The notes below the pieces were generated by a model. That model did not search any database and was not told where the DNA came from. It saw only the letters and a list, made by a program, of their open reading frames with translations. DNA of 64,000 nt from an uncultured Acidimicrobiales bacterium (GTDB lineage: Bacteria > Actinomycetota > Acidimicrobiia > Acidimicrobiales > SHLQ01): positions 1 to 64,000 of the forward strand of contig CALHYX010000042.1 of NCBI GenBank assembly GCA_938041035.1. Reading direction: 5' to 3'. The translations under genes were made by a program, and so were the position numbers. This document shows positions 11,583 through 20,865 of the stretch, piece after piece. How positions within the stretch are numbered: position 1 is the first letter of the stretch; each line of letters opens with the position of its first letter.

Positions 11583-13252
11583 GGCCTCGCCGCGACCAGT
11601 TCGTCGACCGCCTTTTGCAGCTTGTCGACCGCGTCGGCGTCGGGCACGACGGCGAGCAGGTCATCGAAGCGCAAACGTTCCGCGGCAAAGAGGTTCTCGA
11701 GCCGGTCGGCGAGACTCTTCCGGGCCGCCCGAGCCAGGTCGCGAACCGCCTGCTCGCCAAAGATGGCCGACAACACCGTCTGGCTCACCGCCGCGGTGCC
11801 GCCGGCGACGCCGATCTCGCCACCGGTAAGCCCGCCGGTATGGGAGAACACCGCGATCATCAGCGCCACCCCGATGCCGTTGATGCCCCAGGAAAGGGTG
11901 CGCGCCACCGCCACCTTCGAACCGGCCTGATCCGACACCAGGGCGAGGACGTCGTCCTCCCACGCGGCGATCTCGGTGGCCAGCCGGGCGCTGAGCCCGG
12001 TGGAGGCCCGGTCGATACCCCGTTCGACGTCGACCAGCAGTTCGGCGCCGCCGGGCAGCGTTTCCCATTCTTCGACGGTTGCGAGGGCCGCCTGGTCGGC
12101 CGACTGCTTGATCAGGATCTCGAGGTTTGATTCGAGCTGGCCCTGGACTTCGGCATCGGGGACCGACTTGCCGGTGAAAAGGCCCTTGATGCGGTCGCGC
12201 AGCCGGCCGACGCCGGATTGCATGCGATCCATGAACTCGCCGGTGCCGACGTGTTCACGCCATCGGTCGAGGACCTCGCCGCGCAGCAAGTTGCCGCTGT
12301 CGAGCTCCCGGTCGATCGTCTCGAGCGCCTGGGCGTAGTGCCGTTCGGCCACCGTTCGCAGCGCCGCGGCGCCAGCCGCCTGGGCGCCGACGGCATCGCC
12401 GAAGCGTTCGACGCGCGGCGGCACCGAGTCGAGCACGCCGCCGATGGTCGCGAGCACCAGGGCATCGCGCTGGTCGGCGTCGGCCACCAGGCCGGTGAGC
12501 CACTCGCGCACCTGGTTGACCCCTTCGTCGATTCGTCCTTCGACGATTGCCCCTTCCACGATCGGAAACAACTGCGCGTCGAGGCCTTCGTTGCGCAACA
12601 TGTCACCCAGGTGGGTGACGATCTCGTCCTCGGCACCGGGCGGGATGCGATTGACCACCACCGCAAGGGCGATGGCGCGCTCCCGCGCCCGGGCGAGGTA
12701 CTCCCACGGCACCGCGTCGGCGTACCGGGCAGCGGTGGTGACGAACAGCCACAGATCGGCGGCGCCGAGCAGCTGGGCGGCGAGGTCGTGGTTGGCGACC
12801 TCGACGGAGTCGATGTCGGGCGCGTCGAGAATCGCCAAACCCTGGGGCAACCGCTCGCCGACGACCAGATGCAGCCCGGCGCCGGTGGGTCGCTCGCCGG
12901 TGCTCCGGGGCAGATCCGGAAGCACCCCGCCGCTGAGGAACCAGTCGCGGTCCTCCGCGGTGCACACGAGCACCGGCGTTCGGGTCGTGGGCCGCAACAC
13001 CCCGGCGGTCGAGACGTTGTCGCCGACGAGGGTGTTGGTGATGGTCGACTTGCCCGCGCCGGTGGATCCACCGATCACGATCAGCAAAGGGGCATCGAGC
13101 CGCTCGAGCCGGGGCAGGACATAGTCGTCGATCTGGTCGAGCAGTTCATCGCGGGTACGGCGGGCCTCCTCGGCGCCACCCAGGTTCAGAACCAGGTTGG
13201 TCGCGGCGAGTCGGTCACGCAGGGCGCGGAGTTCGGGGGCGGCACTCGACAT
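11579..13252 (-). CDS. Dynamin-like/YfjP-type GTPase, partner protein
   Basis: A 557-residue GTPase. G1 is GGSTGAGKST at 61-70, a G3-like segment is LDAPDIDS, and the G4 position reads NRIP instead of NKxD, so nucleotide specificity may be relaxed. The middle is helical and charged. A glycine/alanine-rich hydrophobic stretch near residues 445-485 (INGIGVALMIAVFS...GGTAAVSQTVLSAIFG) could insert in a membrane. It is the first gene of a two-gene operon, overlapping the next GTPase by 4 bp. It resembles its neighbour in layout but not closely in sequence, as in heteromeric dynamin-like pairs. Confidence 0.75.
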   Translation of the reverse strand: MSSAAPELRALRDRLAATNLVLNLGGAEEARRTRDELLDQIDDYVLPRLERLDAPLLIVIGGSTGAGKSTITNTLVGDNVSTAGVLRPTTRTPVLVCTAEDRDWFLSGGVLPDLPRSTGERPTGAGLHLVVGERLPQGLAILDAPDIDSVEVANHDLAAQLLGAADLWLFVTTAARYADAVPWEYLARARERAIALAVVVNRIPPGAEDEIVTHLGDMLRNEGLDAQLFPIVEGAIVEGRIDEGVNQVREWLTGLVADADQRDALVLATIGGVLDSVPPRVERFGDAVGAQAAGAAALRTVAERHYAQALETIDRELDSGNLLRGEVLDRWREHVGTGEFMDRMQSGVGRLRDRIKGLFTGKSVPDAEVQGQLESNLEILIKQSADQAALATVEEWETLPGGAELLVDVERGIDRASTGLSARLATEIAAWEDDVLALVSDQAGSKVAVARTLSWGINGIGVALMIAVFSHTGGLTGGEIGVAGGTAAVSQTVLSAIFGEQAVRDLARAARKSLADRLENLFAAERLRFDDLLAVVPDADAVDKLQKAVDELVAARP

Positions 13253-13333
13253 GAGGCTTTCCAGCCTAGGGGCGGCTGCCGTGAGCCATCGGTGATGGCC
13301 CCCGCCGAGCCGAGGGGCGGGTCGACGCTCGCG

Positions 13334-14554
13334 CTAACTGCGGGGAACCTCGCTCCACGGGATCGTCTTGTCGACCCGCGGCTCGCCCGGCAGGCCAAGC
13401 ACCTGTTCGCCGAGGATGTTGCGCATGACCTCGCTGGTGCCACCCTCGATGGAGTTGGCCCGGGTGCGCAGGAACCCGTGGCGCACGCCGCCACCAGAAC
13501 CATCGACCGAAAGCCCTTCGGGTACCCGGAAGGTGTAGTCGTAGTCGATCTGGCCGGCCGGACCCATCAGGTCGACGGCGAAGCTGGTAATCGCCTGGTT
13601 CAGTTCGGCCATCTTGAGCTTGGCGACCGAACCCTCGGGCCCCGGATTACCCACCTTGCGGGCCGCGCTGGCCCGCATCACGGTGAGGCGCAGCGCCTCG
13701 GACTCGACCCAGAGCTCCATGAGCCGGTCGCGTTTGGCCGCCGTCTTTTTGTCGTCGGGCAGATCGTTCCACACGCTGGTGGCCATGGCGATCGGGCCGC
13801 TCCCCGGTTTCGAGGCGCCGCCGGTTCCGCCACCGATGGCAGTGCGTTCGTTCATGAGGGTCGTGAGCGAGGCCCGCCAGCCCTCGCCGACCTCACCAAT
13901 GCGGTTGCCGTCGGGGATTCGTACGTCGGTGAGGTACACCTCGTTGAATTCCGCCTCGCCGGTGATCTGGCGCAGCGGTCGCACGTCGACCCCGTCGCTG
14001 TGCATGTCCACGGCGAAGTACGTCATGCCTTTGTGCTTGGGCAGCTCCGGGTTCGACCGGGTGACGAGCATGCCCCAGTCGGCCAGGTGGGCGAGGGTGT
14101 TCCAGACCTTTTGTCCGTTGACGGTCCATTCGTCACCATCGAGTTCGGCCTTACAACCCAGCCCGGCGAAGTCGGAGCCCGCGCCCGGCTCGGAGAACAG
14201 CTGGCACCACTTTTCCTCGCCGGTGAACATCGGGCGGAGGAACCGCGCCTTTTGCTCGTCGTTGCCGTGGGTAACGATCGTTGGCCCGGCCAGGTACATG
14301 AAAAACGACGTCGGATCCGCGGGTGAAGCACCGGCGGCGCGCAGGGCTCGTTCAACCACCTTTTGCAGGTTCGGGCGAACGCCGAGGCCACCGTGGCCCT
14401 CCGGAAAGTAGACCCAGGCCAGGCCGGCATCGAATTGATGACCGCGAAACTCCTGGGGGTCCAGACTGGTCGGATCGTGGTCTCGCAACAGGTCGGCGAG
14501 GGCGTCCTCAACCAGCTTGGCTTCGGCCTCAGCAGGGATCATCGTGTCGGTCAT
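13334..14554 (-). CDS. Acyl-CoA dehydrogenase
   Basis: FAD enzyme that oxidises an acyl-CoA to the enoyl-CoA, passing electrons to electron-transfer flavoprotein. The 406-residue protein shows the family's FAD/substrate segment (CQLFSEPGAGSDFAGLGCKAELDGDEWTVNGQKVW) and a C-terminal EGGTSEVMRNILGEQVLGLPGEPR segment. The substrate class cannot be fixed. Start: I use ATG 14554; an ATG nine bases upstream (14563) is equally possible, and neither has a strong ribosome-binding site. It stands alone, divergent from the membrane protein gene at 14671. Confidence 0.88.
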   Translation of the reverse strand: MTDTMIPAEAEAKLVEDALADLLRDHDPTSLDPQEFRGHQFDAGLAWVYFPEGHGGLGVRPNLQKVVERALRAAGASPADPTSFFMYLAGPTIVTHGNDEQKARFLRPMFTGEEKWCQLFSEPGAGSDFAGLGCKAELDGDEWTVNGQKVWNTLAHLADWGMLVTRSNPELPKHKGMTYFAVDMHSDGVDVRPLRQITGEAEFNEVYLTDVRIPDGNRIGEVGEGWRASLTTLMNERTAIGGGTGGASKPGSGPIAMATSVWNDLPDDKKTAAKRDRLMELWVESEALRLTVMRASAARKVGNPGPEGSVAKLKMAELNQAITSFAVDLMGPAGQIDYDYTFRVPEGLSVDGSGGGVRHGFLRTRANSIEGGTSEVMRNILGEQVLGLPGEPRVDKTIPWSEVPRS

Positions 14555-14670
14555 GGGGTTCATTCTGGCCGACGATTGCCGACAAAAGCTAGTGATCGCT
14601 AACCACCGCGACCGCGGTTCCGGCGAGTTCTCACCTAGGCTCTCACCAGCTTCAAAACCCGGGAGGCACC

Positions 14671-15243
14671 ATGTCCGACGGACGCAAGATCCTCGTCGCC
14701 AACGACGCACCGACCCTCGAGCGCCTCGCGCCGGTCCTCGAGCCCGCACCACCGCCGCTGCCCCACACGCTCGTGTCACCGCAGCGTTGGGCCTATGAAC
14801 CCGAGACCTTCGCCGCCAACGAATGGCCGCTGCGTCCGCACCTGTCGACTATCTGGAGCGGCCTCGTCGGCCTCGCCGGTGCGGCGCTGTTGTGCGCCAT
14901 CATGTTTCTCGGTCCGCCGCCCGAACCCCAGGTCGCCATGTCGAGCTTCGACACCCACCTGGATGCGGTCAACTTCAGCTTCACCGACATCGCCATTGCG
15001 ATGGCCCTGATGGTCGGCCTGATGGGCGCCAGCATTGGCGGTCTCATGCGCCACGCCGCCGGCCCGGTCCTGCTGGGTGCCACCGGAGCGTTCCTGGCCT
15101 ACGGCTGGGTCACCTGCGCAGTCGCCCACGAGGCCCCGTTTGGCGCCGCCTGGTTCATCGCCCAGACCGCGATTCTCTTCGGCGCTCTGGCCGTCGCCAC
15201 CGGCGCCGGCGTGAATTGCGCCCAGCGGTACGCCAACCGCTAG
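14671..15243 (+). CDS. Hypothetical membrane protein, about four helices
   Basis: I do not recognise this 190-residue protein. It has a soluble N-terminus of about 60 residues rich in proline, then hydrophobic segments at about 63-85, 105-127, 130-150 and 160-182, so it is an integral membrane protein. The ATG follows a strong GGGAGG site, supporting the start. The gene is upstream of the secreted phospholipase-like gene on the same strand, with a 135-bp gap; a functional link is unproven. Confidence 0.65.
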   Translation: MSDGRKILVANDAPTLERLAPVLEPAPPPLPHTLVSPQRWAYEPETFAANEWPLRPHLSTIWSGLVGLAGAALLCAIMFLGPPPEPQVAMSSFDTHLDAVNFSFTDIAIAMALMVGLMGASIGGLMRHAAGPVLLGATGAFLAYGWVTCAVAHEAPFGAAWFIAQTAILFGALAVATGAGVNCAQRYANR

Positions 15244-15378
15244 AGCCGCCAGCCTCCCCCGCCTCCACGCGGGCGAAAGAGCAGGAAATTCGCGAAACGC
15301 GTCCCCCCTCGCCGCGCCCTGCGGCGTGTGACCACCGACGACCACCGGTCGTCATCGGTCGCACACGAGGGGTGTTTC

Positions 15379-18300
15379 ATGTTCCAGAAATACAGGCTCC
15401 AGAAGCACAGTTTCCAGAAGTTCGGATTCCAGAAGATCGTTGCCGCGGTGCTGGCCGTCACCGTCGGGCTCGCGGGACTGGTCACGATCGCGCCCGAGGC
15501 GGAGGCCTGGAAGCCCTACACGCACGTCGACAGCGCGGAGTCGGCGTACTTCGACGCGATCGCCGACGGCCAGATCACCATCAACGGCAGGAACTACCCG
15601 GTCGACCCCAGGGTGGTCACCGCACTGCGCAACCACCCTGCCCACTACAACGCGGGTGTGGTCGGGCCCGACGCCTTCCCCGACCTGGCCATGGGCCAGA
15701 GCGTCATCCATCCCAACGACTCCGGCGCCTGGATGACCTGGGTGCTCGAAAAGGCGTGGGGGGCCCAGAACCAGAACTACACCGCGACCGAGAAGCAGCA
15801 GATCCTGGCCTTCGCCTACGGGTTCGTAACCCACGCGGCGGGCGATGTCTGGGCCCACACGTTCGTGAACCAGTTCGCCGAGGGCATCTTTCCCGGCATC
15901 GGCGACCTCGTCAGCCAACCGACCCAGGCGGCGATCGCCCTGCGCCACGTGGTCGTCGAGGCCTACGTCGGCGACGCCACGCCCGGCTTCGACGGCAATC
16001 CCAACCGCACGGTCATCTCCGCGAGCCAAAACGACCACAACCGCACCACGGTCAGCGACGATTCCACCCCCGACATCGATTTCGCCGCACCGCCCGACAA
16101 CTTCATCTGGGAGACCTTCATCGAGCGACCCAAATCGGGGCGCCACTACGTGAACCAGCCGATGCCCGGCCAGCCGTCCGGCGATCGCGGTGTCGTGATC
16201 GATGCGTTCTACGCCCTGCACAACCAGCTCATCGACTACGGCGCACCGAACTACCCGTCGACCAGCGATGCCGTCGCCTGCGTCGTCGGCATGGCGTCGT
16301 CCTTCCCGCCCGTCCAGGCCGCCGCCTACCTCGGCCCGTGCGACAAGAAGTCCCCGCTGACCCAGGTGCGCCGCGCCTACGCCGGACGCTGGGCGGCCGA
16401 CGTCGAGGAAGGCCTGCAGAAGTGGGGCGAGATCGGCATGAGCTTCGCCGTGATGTTCGACCCCGGTGCGCGCCGCGCCGCTCAGGACCACGAGTGTCGC
16501 GAGATGGGCAGCGACTACTCAAGCGTCGCCCGCCGCAACTGTGAGGATGCGATCGGCATCATCGATACCGGCACCTGGTACGCCGACCAGAACAACCTGT
16601 GGACGACCAACGGACCGGAGCTGGCCTCGATGCTCGGCGCGCCGGAATGGGTCCTCGGTAGCTATGCCGAACTCGAACGGTTCTTCGGCCGGCTCGATCG
16701 GATCATCAACATCCCCAACCCGCTGCGCGAACCCGTCGCCCGGGCCAAGGAGGGCCTGAAGCAGTATCTGAAGGACGGCGTCTCCGAAGCGCTCGGCTTC
16801 GATGTCGACGTGTTCCAACAGGCCCTGCGCGAACCGGCCACCCTGCTGAACAACGGCGGCAATCTCCCGCCGCAGTTCCGACCACCCGGCGGTCTCTTCG
16901 TCGCCGACGCCCTGCCGGACATGGATGCGCTCATGGGCCTCGGCCCGAACGATCATCTGGCCAACGGGCGACTCGCCGACAACGCGTCGTACGACGAGGA
17001 CACGTTCGCCGTCGTGAAGAACACGATCACCATGTCGAAGCTGGCCCTGCTCAACGGCTCGGCCCTGAACGCCCTCCTGACCAACGAGGTCGGCAGGCCG
17101 ATCCGCACCTACCGGGACCGCCCCGGTCAACCCGACAACATCATGGTGAGAGGCCTCAACGGCCGCAACTGGCTCGAGAGCCTCGATTCCAACCACCAGT
17201 GGCGCACAAACGGTCTCCCCATCGGCGACGAGGGCGGCGGATCCGGCCAGATGCCGATCTGGGAGAGCTGCGTGATGCGCCCTGCGTTCCGGTCGTTGTT
17301 CACCGACTGGCAGAACGGCAACCAGAACTTCCCCGACCTCGGTGATCGGGTCAGCCCCGATCCGTTGAACGACCCGGCCGGACCGTGGGTCCGAGCGACC
17401 AAGGTCGGCGATCGCAGCTGGCAGGTCGTCGCCTACGAGCGGTCGGGGTTCGCCTTCGGCCACGAAGACTTCGAGCTCCGCTATCGCTTCGACGACGGCC
17501 CGTGGCAGACCACCGACCACAACTCGGTCATCGCCTTCGGCGGGCCCGACGGCGTGCACAAGCTGCACCTGGAGGCCGGCGATCCGTGTCACACCCTCAA
17601 TCCGGACGACAACCTTCCGACCGCCGGCGTGCAGACGATTGGGTTCGTCACCGACGCGAGCGCGTCGGAGAGCCCCCCGACGCTCACCAACGTCGAGCCC
17701 CGCACCGTCAGCGGGGCGCCGGCGCTGTTGGTGCGCTGGCTCGACCAGACCGGGGCATCGATGAACGTGTACCGCGACGGCGACTACTACCGCACGCTGC
17801 ACCCCGGTGACTACGACATCGGTGGCCGCCACGCCTACTTCTTCGATACCAACGTGGTGCCCGGACAGACCTACGAGTACCACCTGGTCGCCTTCCAAAA
17901 GGGCCAGAACGACTACTCCGATCGGTCGAACACGATGAGCGGCACCGCGGGCGGAGGCGATCCCGAGCCGCCGACCGACCCGCCACCGACCGATCCACCA
18001 CCGACCGACCCGCCAACCGATCCACCCCCGTCGGACAACCAGGCGCCCACCACGCCGGGCAACGTGCGAGCACTGCGGTACTCGTCGACGGCCGGCGAGG
18101 TGCAGTGGGATCGATCCAGTGACCCCGACGGCCAGGTCGTTGGCTACCGCATCGTCCGCAACGGCACCGACCTCGGCGTCCGCGACGCCCTCAGCATCTA
18201 CGAAGGCTCGCTCACCTCGGGCACCTACGTCTATGAGATCACCGCCATCGATGACGAGGGCAAGGCATCCCCCATCGCTCGGGTCACCCTCCAGATCTGA
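15379..18300 (+). CDS. Secreted zinc-dependent phospholipase C-like protein with Fn3 modules
   Basis: A 973-residue exported protein. A signal peptide (hydrophobic core 20-37) ends at APEAEA, leaving W44 as the probable mature N-terminus; in zinc-dependent phospholipases C the N-terminal Trp is itself a zinc ligand. Further ligand-like residues: H49 (KPYTH), D98 (GPD) and the helix H152-AAG-D156-VWA-H160. The middle is large and unassigned. Near the C-terminus are a fibronectin-III-like module, a Pro/Thr/Asp linker and a second Fn3-like module ending the protein, typical of secreted actinobacterial enzymes. The N-terminal region is odd: QK appears four times before the hydrophobic core. ATG 15379 follows GAGGGG; the longer frame is not supported. 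Substrate unproven. Confidence 0.75.
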   Translation: MFQKYRLQKHSFQKFGFQKIVAAVLAVTVGLAGLVTIAPEAEAWKPYTHVDSAESAYFDAIADGQITINGRNYPVDPRVVTALRNHPAHYNAGVVGPDAFPDLAMGQSVIHPNDSGAWMTWVLEKAWGAQNQNYTATEKQQILAFAYGFVTHAAGDVWAHTFVNQFAEGIFPGIGDLVSQPTQAAIALRHVVVEAYVGDATPGFDGNPNRTVISASQNDHNRTTVSDDSTPDIDFAAPPDNFIWETFIERPKSGRHYVNQPMPGQPSGDRGVVIDAFYALHNQLIDYGAPNYPSTSDAVACVVGMASSFPPVQAAAYLGPCDKKSPLTQVRRAYAGRWAADVEEGLQKWGEIGMSFAVMFDPGARRAAQDHECREMGSDYSSVARRNCEDAIGIIDTGTWYADQNNLWTTNGPELASMLGAPEWVLGSYAELERFFGRLDRIINIPNPLREPVARAKEGLKQYLKDGVSEALGFDVDVFQQALREPATLLNNGGNLPPQFRPPGGLFVADALPDMDALMGLGPNDHLANGRLADNASYDEDTFAVVKNTITMSKLALLNGSALNALLTNEVGRPIRTYRDRPGQPDNIMVRGLNGRNWLESLDSNHQWRTNGLPIGDEGGGSGQMPIWESCVMRPAFRSLFTDWQNGNQNFPDLGDRVSPDPLNDPAGPWVRATKVGDRSWQVVAYERSGFAFGHEDFELRYRFDDGPWQTTDHNSVIAFGGPDGVHKLHLEAGDPCHTLNPDDNLPTAGVQTIGFVTDASASESPPTLTNVEPRTVSGAPALLVRWLDQTGASMNVYRDGDYYRTLHPGDYDIGGRHAYFFDTNVVPGQTYEYHLVAFQKGQNDYSDRSNTMSGTAGGGDPEPPTDPPPTDPPPTDPPTDPPPSDNQAPTTPGNVRALRYSSTAGEVQWDRSSDPDGQVVGYRIVRNGTDLGVRDALSIYEGSLTSGTYVYEITAIDDEGKASPIARVTLQI

Positions 18301-18315
18301 TCGAGCTCTGCCGCA

Positions 18316-18346
18316 GCCCCGGGTGCATCTCCCACCACCCCGGGGC
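18316..18346 (+). terminator. GC-rich hairpin after the phospholipase-like gene
   Basis: GCCCCGGG (18316-18323) pairs with CCCGGGGC (18339-18346), 15 bp after the stop. There is no T-run after it, so termination activity is uncertain. Confidence 0.4.
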
Positions 18347-18410
18347 GGCGGCGGAGGATCCACGGCGGCGATACCGGGCGTAGCCCGACCGCCGCCGCTA
18401 GGTTCACGCC

Positions 18411-19925
18411 ATGGTCTGGCTCATCGCCCTCGGCGTCATCGTCGCCCTCCTGGTCCTGCTCGCGATCTACGACGTCACCCAGAAGAAGCGAGCGATCCTC
18501 CGCAACTTCCCGATCATTGGTCACCTTCGCTATCTGCTCGAAGGCCTCGGCCCCGAGCTGCGGCAATACATCGTCACCGACAACGACGAAGAGCGACCGT
18601 TCAGCCGTGACCAGCGGCGGGTGGTCTACGCGTCGGCGAAGATGGAGAACACCTACTTCGGCTTCGGCACCGACAACGCCATCGACACCAACCCCGACTA
18701 CGTGGTGATCCGGCATTCGGCCTTCCCCCACGCGGGGAACCACGACGACAAGCATCGACTCCCGGTGGCCAAGCTGCTCGGCGAGTGGCGCGACCGGCCC
18801 CAGACCTTCCGGCCCGAGTCGATCGTGAACGTGTCCGCCATGAGCTATGGCTCCCTGAGCGCGCCGGCCATCGAGGCCATCAACCGCGGAGCGGCCATCG
18901 CCGGGTTCCTGCACAACACCGGCGAGGGCGGCATCTCCAGCCACCACCTGCACGGCGGCGATCTCCTGTTCCAGTTCGGTACCGGCTATTTCGGGTGCCG
19001 CGACGCCGAGGGGAATTTCGATCTCGACAACCTGGTCGCCACGGTGGCCGACAAGCCGGTGCGAGCCATCGAGGTCAAGCTGAGCCAGGGGGCGAAGCCC
19101 GGCCTCGGCGGCGTGCTCCCCGCCGAGAAGGTCACCCCCGAGATCGCCCAGGTCCGCGGGGTGCCGGTCGGCCAGTCGGTTCTCAGCCCGAACAGTCACA
19201 CTGCGTTTGACGATGTCGCCAGCCTGGTCGACTTCGTCGAGGAGATCGCGGTGGCCACCGGGCTCCCGGTCGGCATCAAGTCAGCGGTCGGGCAGATGGG
19301 GTTCTGGAACGAGCTGGCCGACCACATGGCCGCCACGAAGCGAGGCCCGGATTTCATCGCTGTCGACGGCGGCGAGGGCGGCACCGGCGCCGCGCCGCTG
19401 GTGTTCTCCGACCATGTGGCGCTGCCGTTCCGTATCGCCATGTCGTCGGTGTACAAGACGTTCGCCGAACGAGCGCTACACGAGAAGCTGATGTTCGTCG
19501 GCTCCGGCAAGCTCGGCTTCGGCCAGGAAGCGCTGGTCGCTATGGCCCTCGGCGCCGACATGGTGGCGGTCGCGCGCGAGGCCATGTTGGCCATCGGGTG
19601 CATCCAGGCCCAGGACTGCCACACCGGGCACTGCCCCACCGGCGTCGCCACCCACGGCCGATGGCTCACCCGCGGCCTCGACCCAACGTCGAAGGCCGAC
19701 CGCATGGCCAACTACATCATGAACCTGCGCTACGACCTGTTGAAGTTGTCGTGGGCGTGCGGGGTCTCGCATCCGAGTCTGGTGCCGGCCGACACCGTCG
19801 CCATGCTCGACACGCCCAGCACCTCGGTACCGGTGATCGACAAGTTCGGCCACGACGCGGCCTGGACCGAGGTCGACGACGACCAACGTCGCACCATCGA
19901 CGAACTCATGGCGTCATTCAGCTGA
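18411..19925 (+). CDS. FMN-binding glutamate synthase-like protein, membrane-anchored
   Basis: A 504-residue protein with one N-terminal membrane helix (MVWLIALGVIVALLVLLAIY) followed by a glutamate-synthase central/FMN domain (GltB domain 2). It keeps the FMN-binding DGGEGGTGAAP segment and three cysteines spaced as in the 3Fe-4S site of glutamate synthase (CIQAQDCHTGHCPTG). It lacks the glutaminase domain and the NADPH subunit, so it is not a complete glutamate synthase. Proteins of this class are widespread and mostly uncharacterised. Monocistronic, ending at a shared terminator facing the BI-1 gene. Confidence 0.85.
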   Translation: MVWLIALGVIVALLVLLAIYDVTQKKRAILRNFPIIGHLRYLLEGLGPELRQYIVTDNDEERPFSRDQRRVVYASAKMENTYFGFGTDNAIDTNPDYVVIRHSAFPHAGNHDDKHRLPVAKLLGEWRDRPQTFRPESIVNVSAMSYGSLSAPAIEAINRGAAIAGFLHNTGEGGISSHHLHGGDLLFQFGTGYFGCRDAEGNFDLDNLVATVADKPVRAIEVKLSQGAKPGLGGVLPAEKVTPEIAQVRGVPVGQSVLSPNSHTAFDDVASLVDFVEEIAVATGLPVGIKSAVGQMGFWNELADHMAATKRGPDFIAVDGGEGGTGAAPLVFSDHVALPFRIAMSSVYKTFAERALHEKLMFVGSGKLGFGQEALVAMALGADMVAVAREAMLAIGCIQAQDCHTGHCPTGVATHGRWLTRGLDPTSKADRMANYIMNLRYDLLKLSWACGVSHPSLVPADTVAMLDTPSTSVPVIDKFGHDAAWTEVDDDQRRTIDELMASFS

Positions 19926-19943
19926 TCGCCCAGCCGAAAACGA

Positions 19944-19975
19944 CCTCGGGCCCGCTCCGAAGAGCGGACCCGAGG
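19944..19975. terminator. Bidirectional terminator
   Basis: CCTCGGG-C-CCGCTC (19944-19957), a CGAA loop and GAGCGG-A-CCCGAGG (19962-19975) form a 13-bp stem with one mismatch. On the minus strand it is followed by TCGTTTTC, fitting the end of the BI-1 transcript. It sits between convergent genes. Confidence 0.8.
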
Positions 19976-19996
19976 CGAAAGTTCTACCGCGTCTGG

Positions 19997-20707
19997 TTAG
20001 CGGCGGTTGAGAATCCGCAGCACGTACCAGAACATGGTCATCACCGAGGAGAACAACGACACCGCGGCGGCGACGTAGGCGTCTCCGGGGTAGCGGCGCA
20101 CGATGTTCTGCGTTTGGTAGAGGATGGAGACACCCATCAGGGCGACCATCGCCACGCTGAACCAGAGGCCCAGGTTGAAGTTGAAGATGACCGCACCGAC
20201 GATGAGACCGATGGCCACGACGCCACCCCACATCAGGATCGGGCGCATCCACGACAGGTCGCTGCGGGTGAAGTAGCCAACCGCCGAGAGTGCGGCGAAG
20301 CCGATCGCGGTGATGACCGCGGCGGCCCAGACGTTGCCCGAACCCTGGAAGTTGAACGTGTAGTACAGCATCGGGGCGAACAGCAACGAGTACAGCGCGG
20401 CCATGCCGAACAACCCGGCGTACTGTTTGCCCGGGTTGAAGATGTCGGCCGCGGCCTGCGAGGCGATCCAACTGCCGACCATGAAGCCACCGAGGATGAT
20501 CAGCCAACGGCCGCCCCCTCCGCCTTCGCCGTAGACGAAGTCAAAGAATCGCTCGGCGATGCCGCTCATGAAGAGCAGGGTCTCAAAGGCGATGAACGCG
20601 CCGATGGCCATGGCCAGGTGGCCGTAGACCTTGGAGATGAACTCCGCCCGATCGGTGTCGGGAAGGTTGATGACGGGCTGGGTCCGAAGAGCATTTGCTT
20701 CGGCCAT
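19997..20707 (-). CDS. Bax inhibitor-1/YccA family membrane protein
   Basis: A 236-residue polytopic membrane protein of the BI-1/YccA family with about seven hydrophobic segments, including FISKVYGHLAMAIGAFIAFETLL near the start. Family members are implicated in calcium leak or membrane-protease modulation; no specific role can be given here. The ATG at 20707 has AAAGGA upstream and begins the conserved region. Convergent with the glutamate-synthase-like gene and divergent from the DsbA-family gene. Confidence 0.85.
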   Translation of the reverse strand: MAEANALRTQPVINLPDTDRAEFISKVYGHLAMAIGAFIAFETLLFMSGIAERFFDFVYGEGGGGGRWLIILGGFMVGSWIASQAAADIFNPGKQYAGLFGMAALYSLLFAPMLYYTFNFQGSGNVWAAAVITAIGFAALSAVGYFTRSDLSWMRPILMWGGVVAIGLIVGAVIFNFNLGLWFSVAMVALMGVSILYQTQNIVRRYPGDAYVAAAVSLFSSVMTMFWYVLRILNRR

Positions 20708-20865
20708 GGGTGTCCTTTCTGGTGCGCAGGCGGCTGCGCATATCCACGAGGTCCATGATACCGCTACCTCGTCACCCCGATACAGCGCACAACCGATCCT
20801 CTCTATTCCCACTGTTCAAATGGGCAAAGGTGGGTTTGGGGTTCGGGCCGTGGCAGGATCGGGCC

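Noticed and set aside
12218..14326. Long open frame on the plus strand (702 codons)
   Set aside because: It is antisense to the GTPase and acyl-CoA dehydrogenase genes and has no family-like sequence. Long antisense frames are normal in GC-rich DNA.
16519..18363. 614-codon open frame on the minus strand
   Set aside because: Antisense to the phospholipase-like gene, whose signal peptide, zinc-ligand motif and Fn3 modules are clear.
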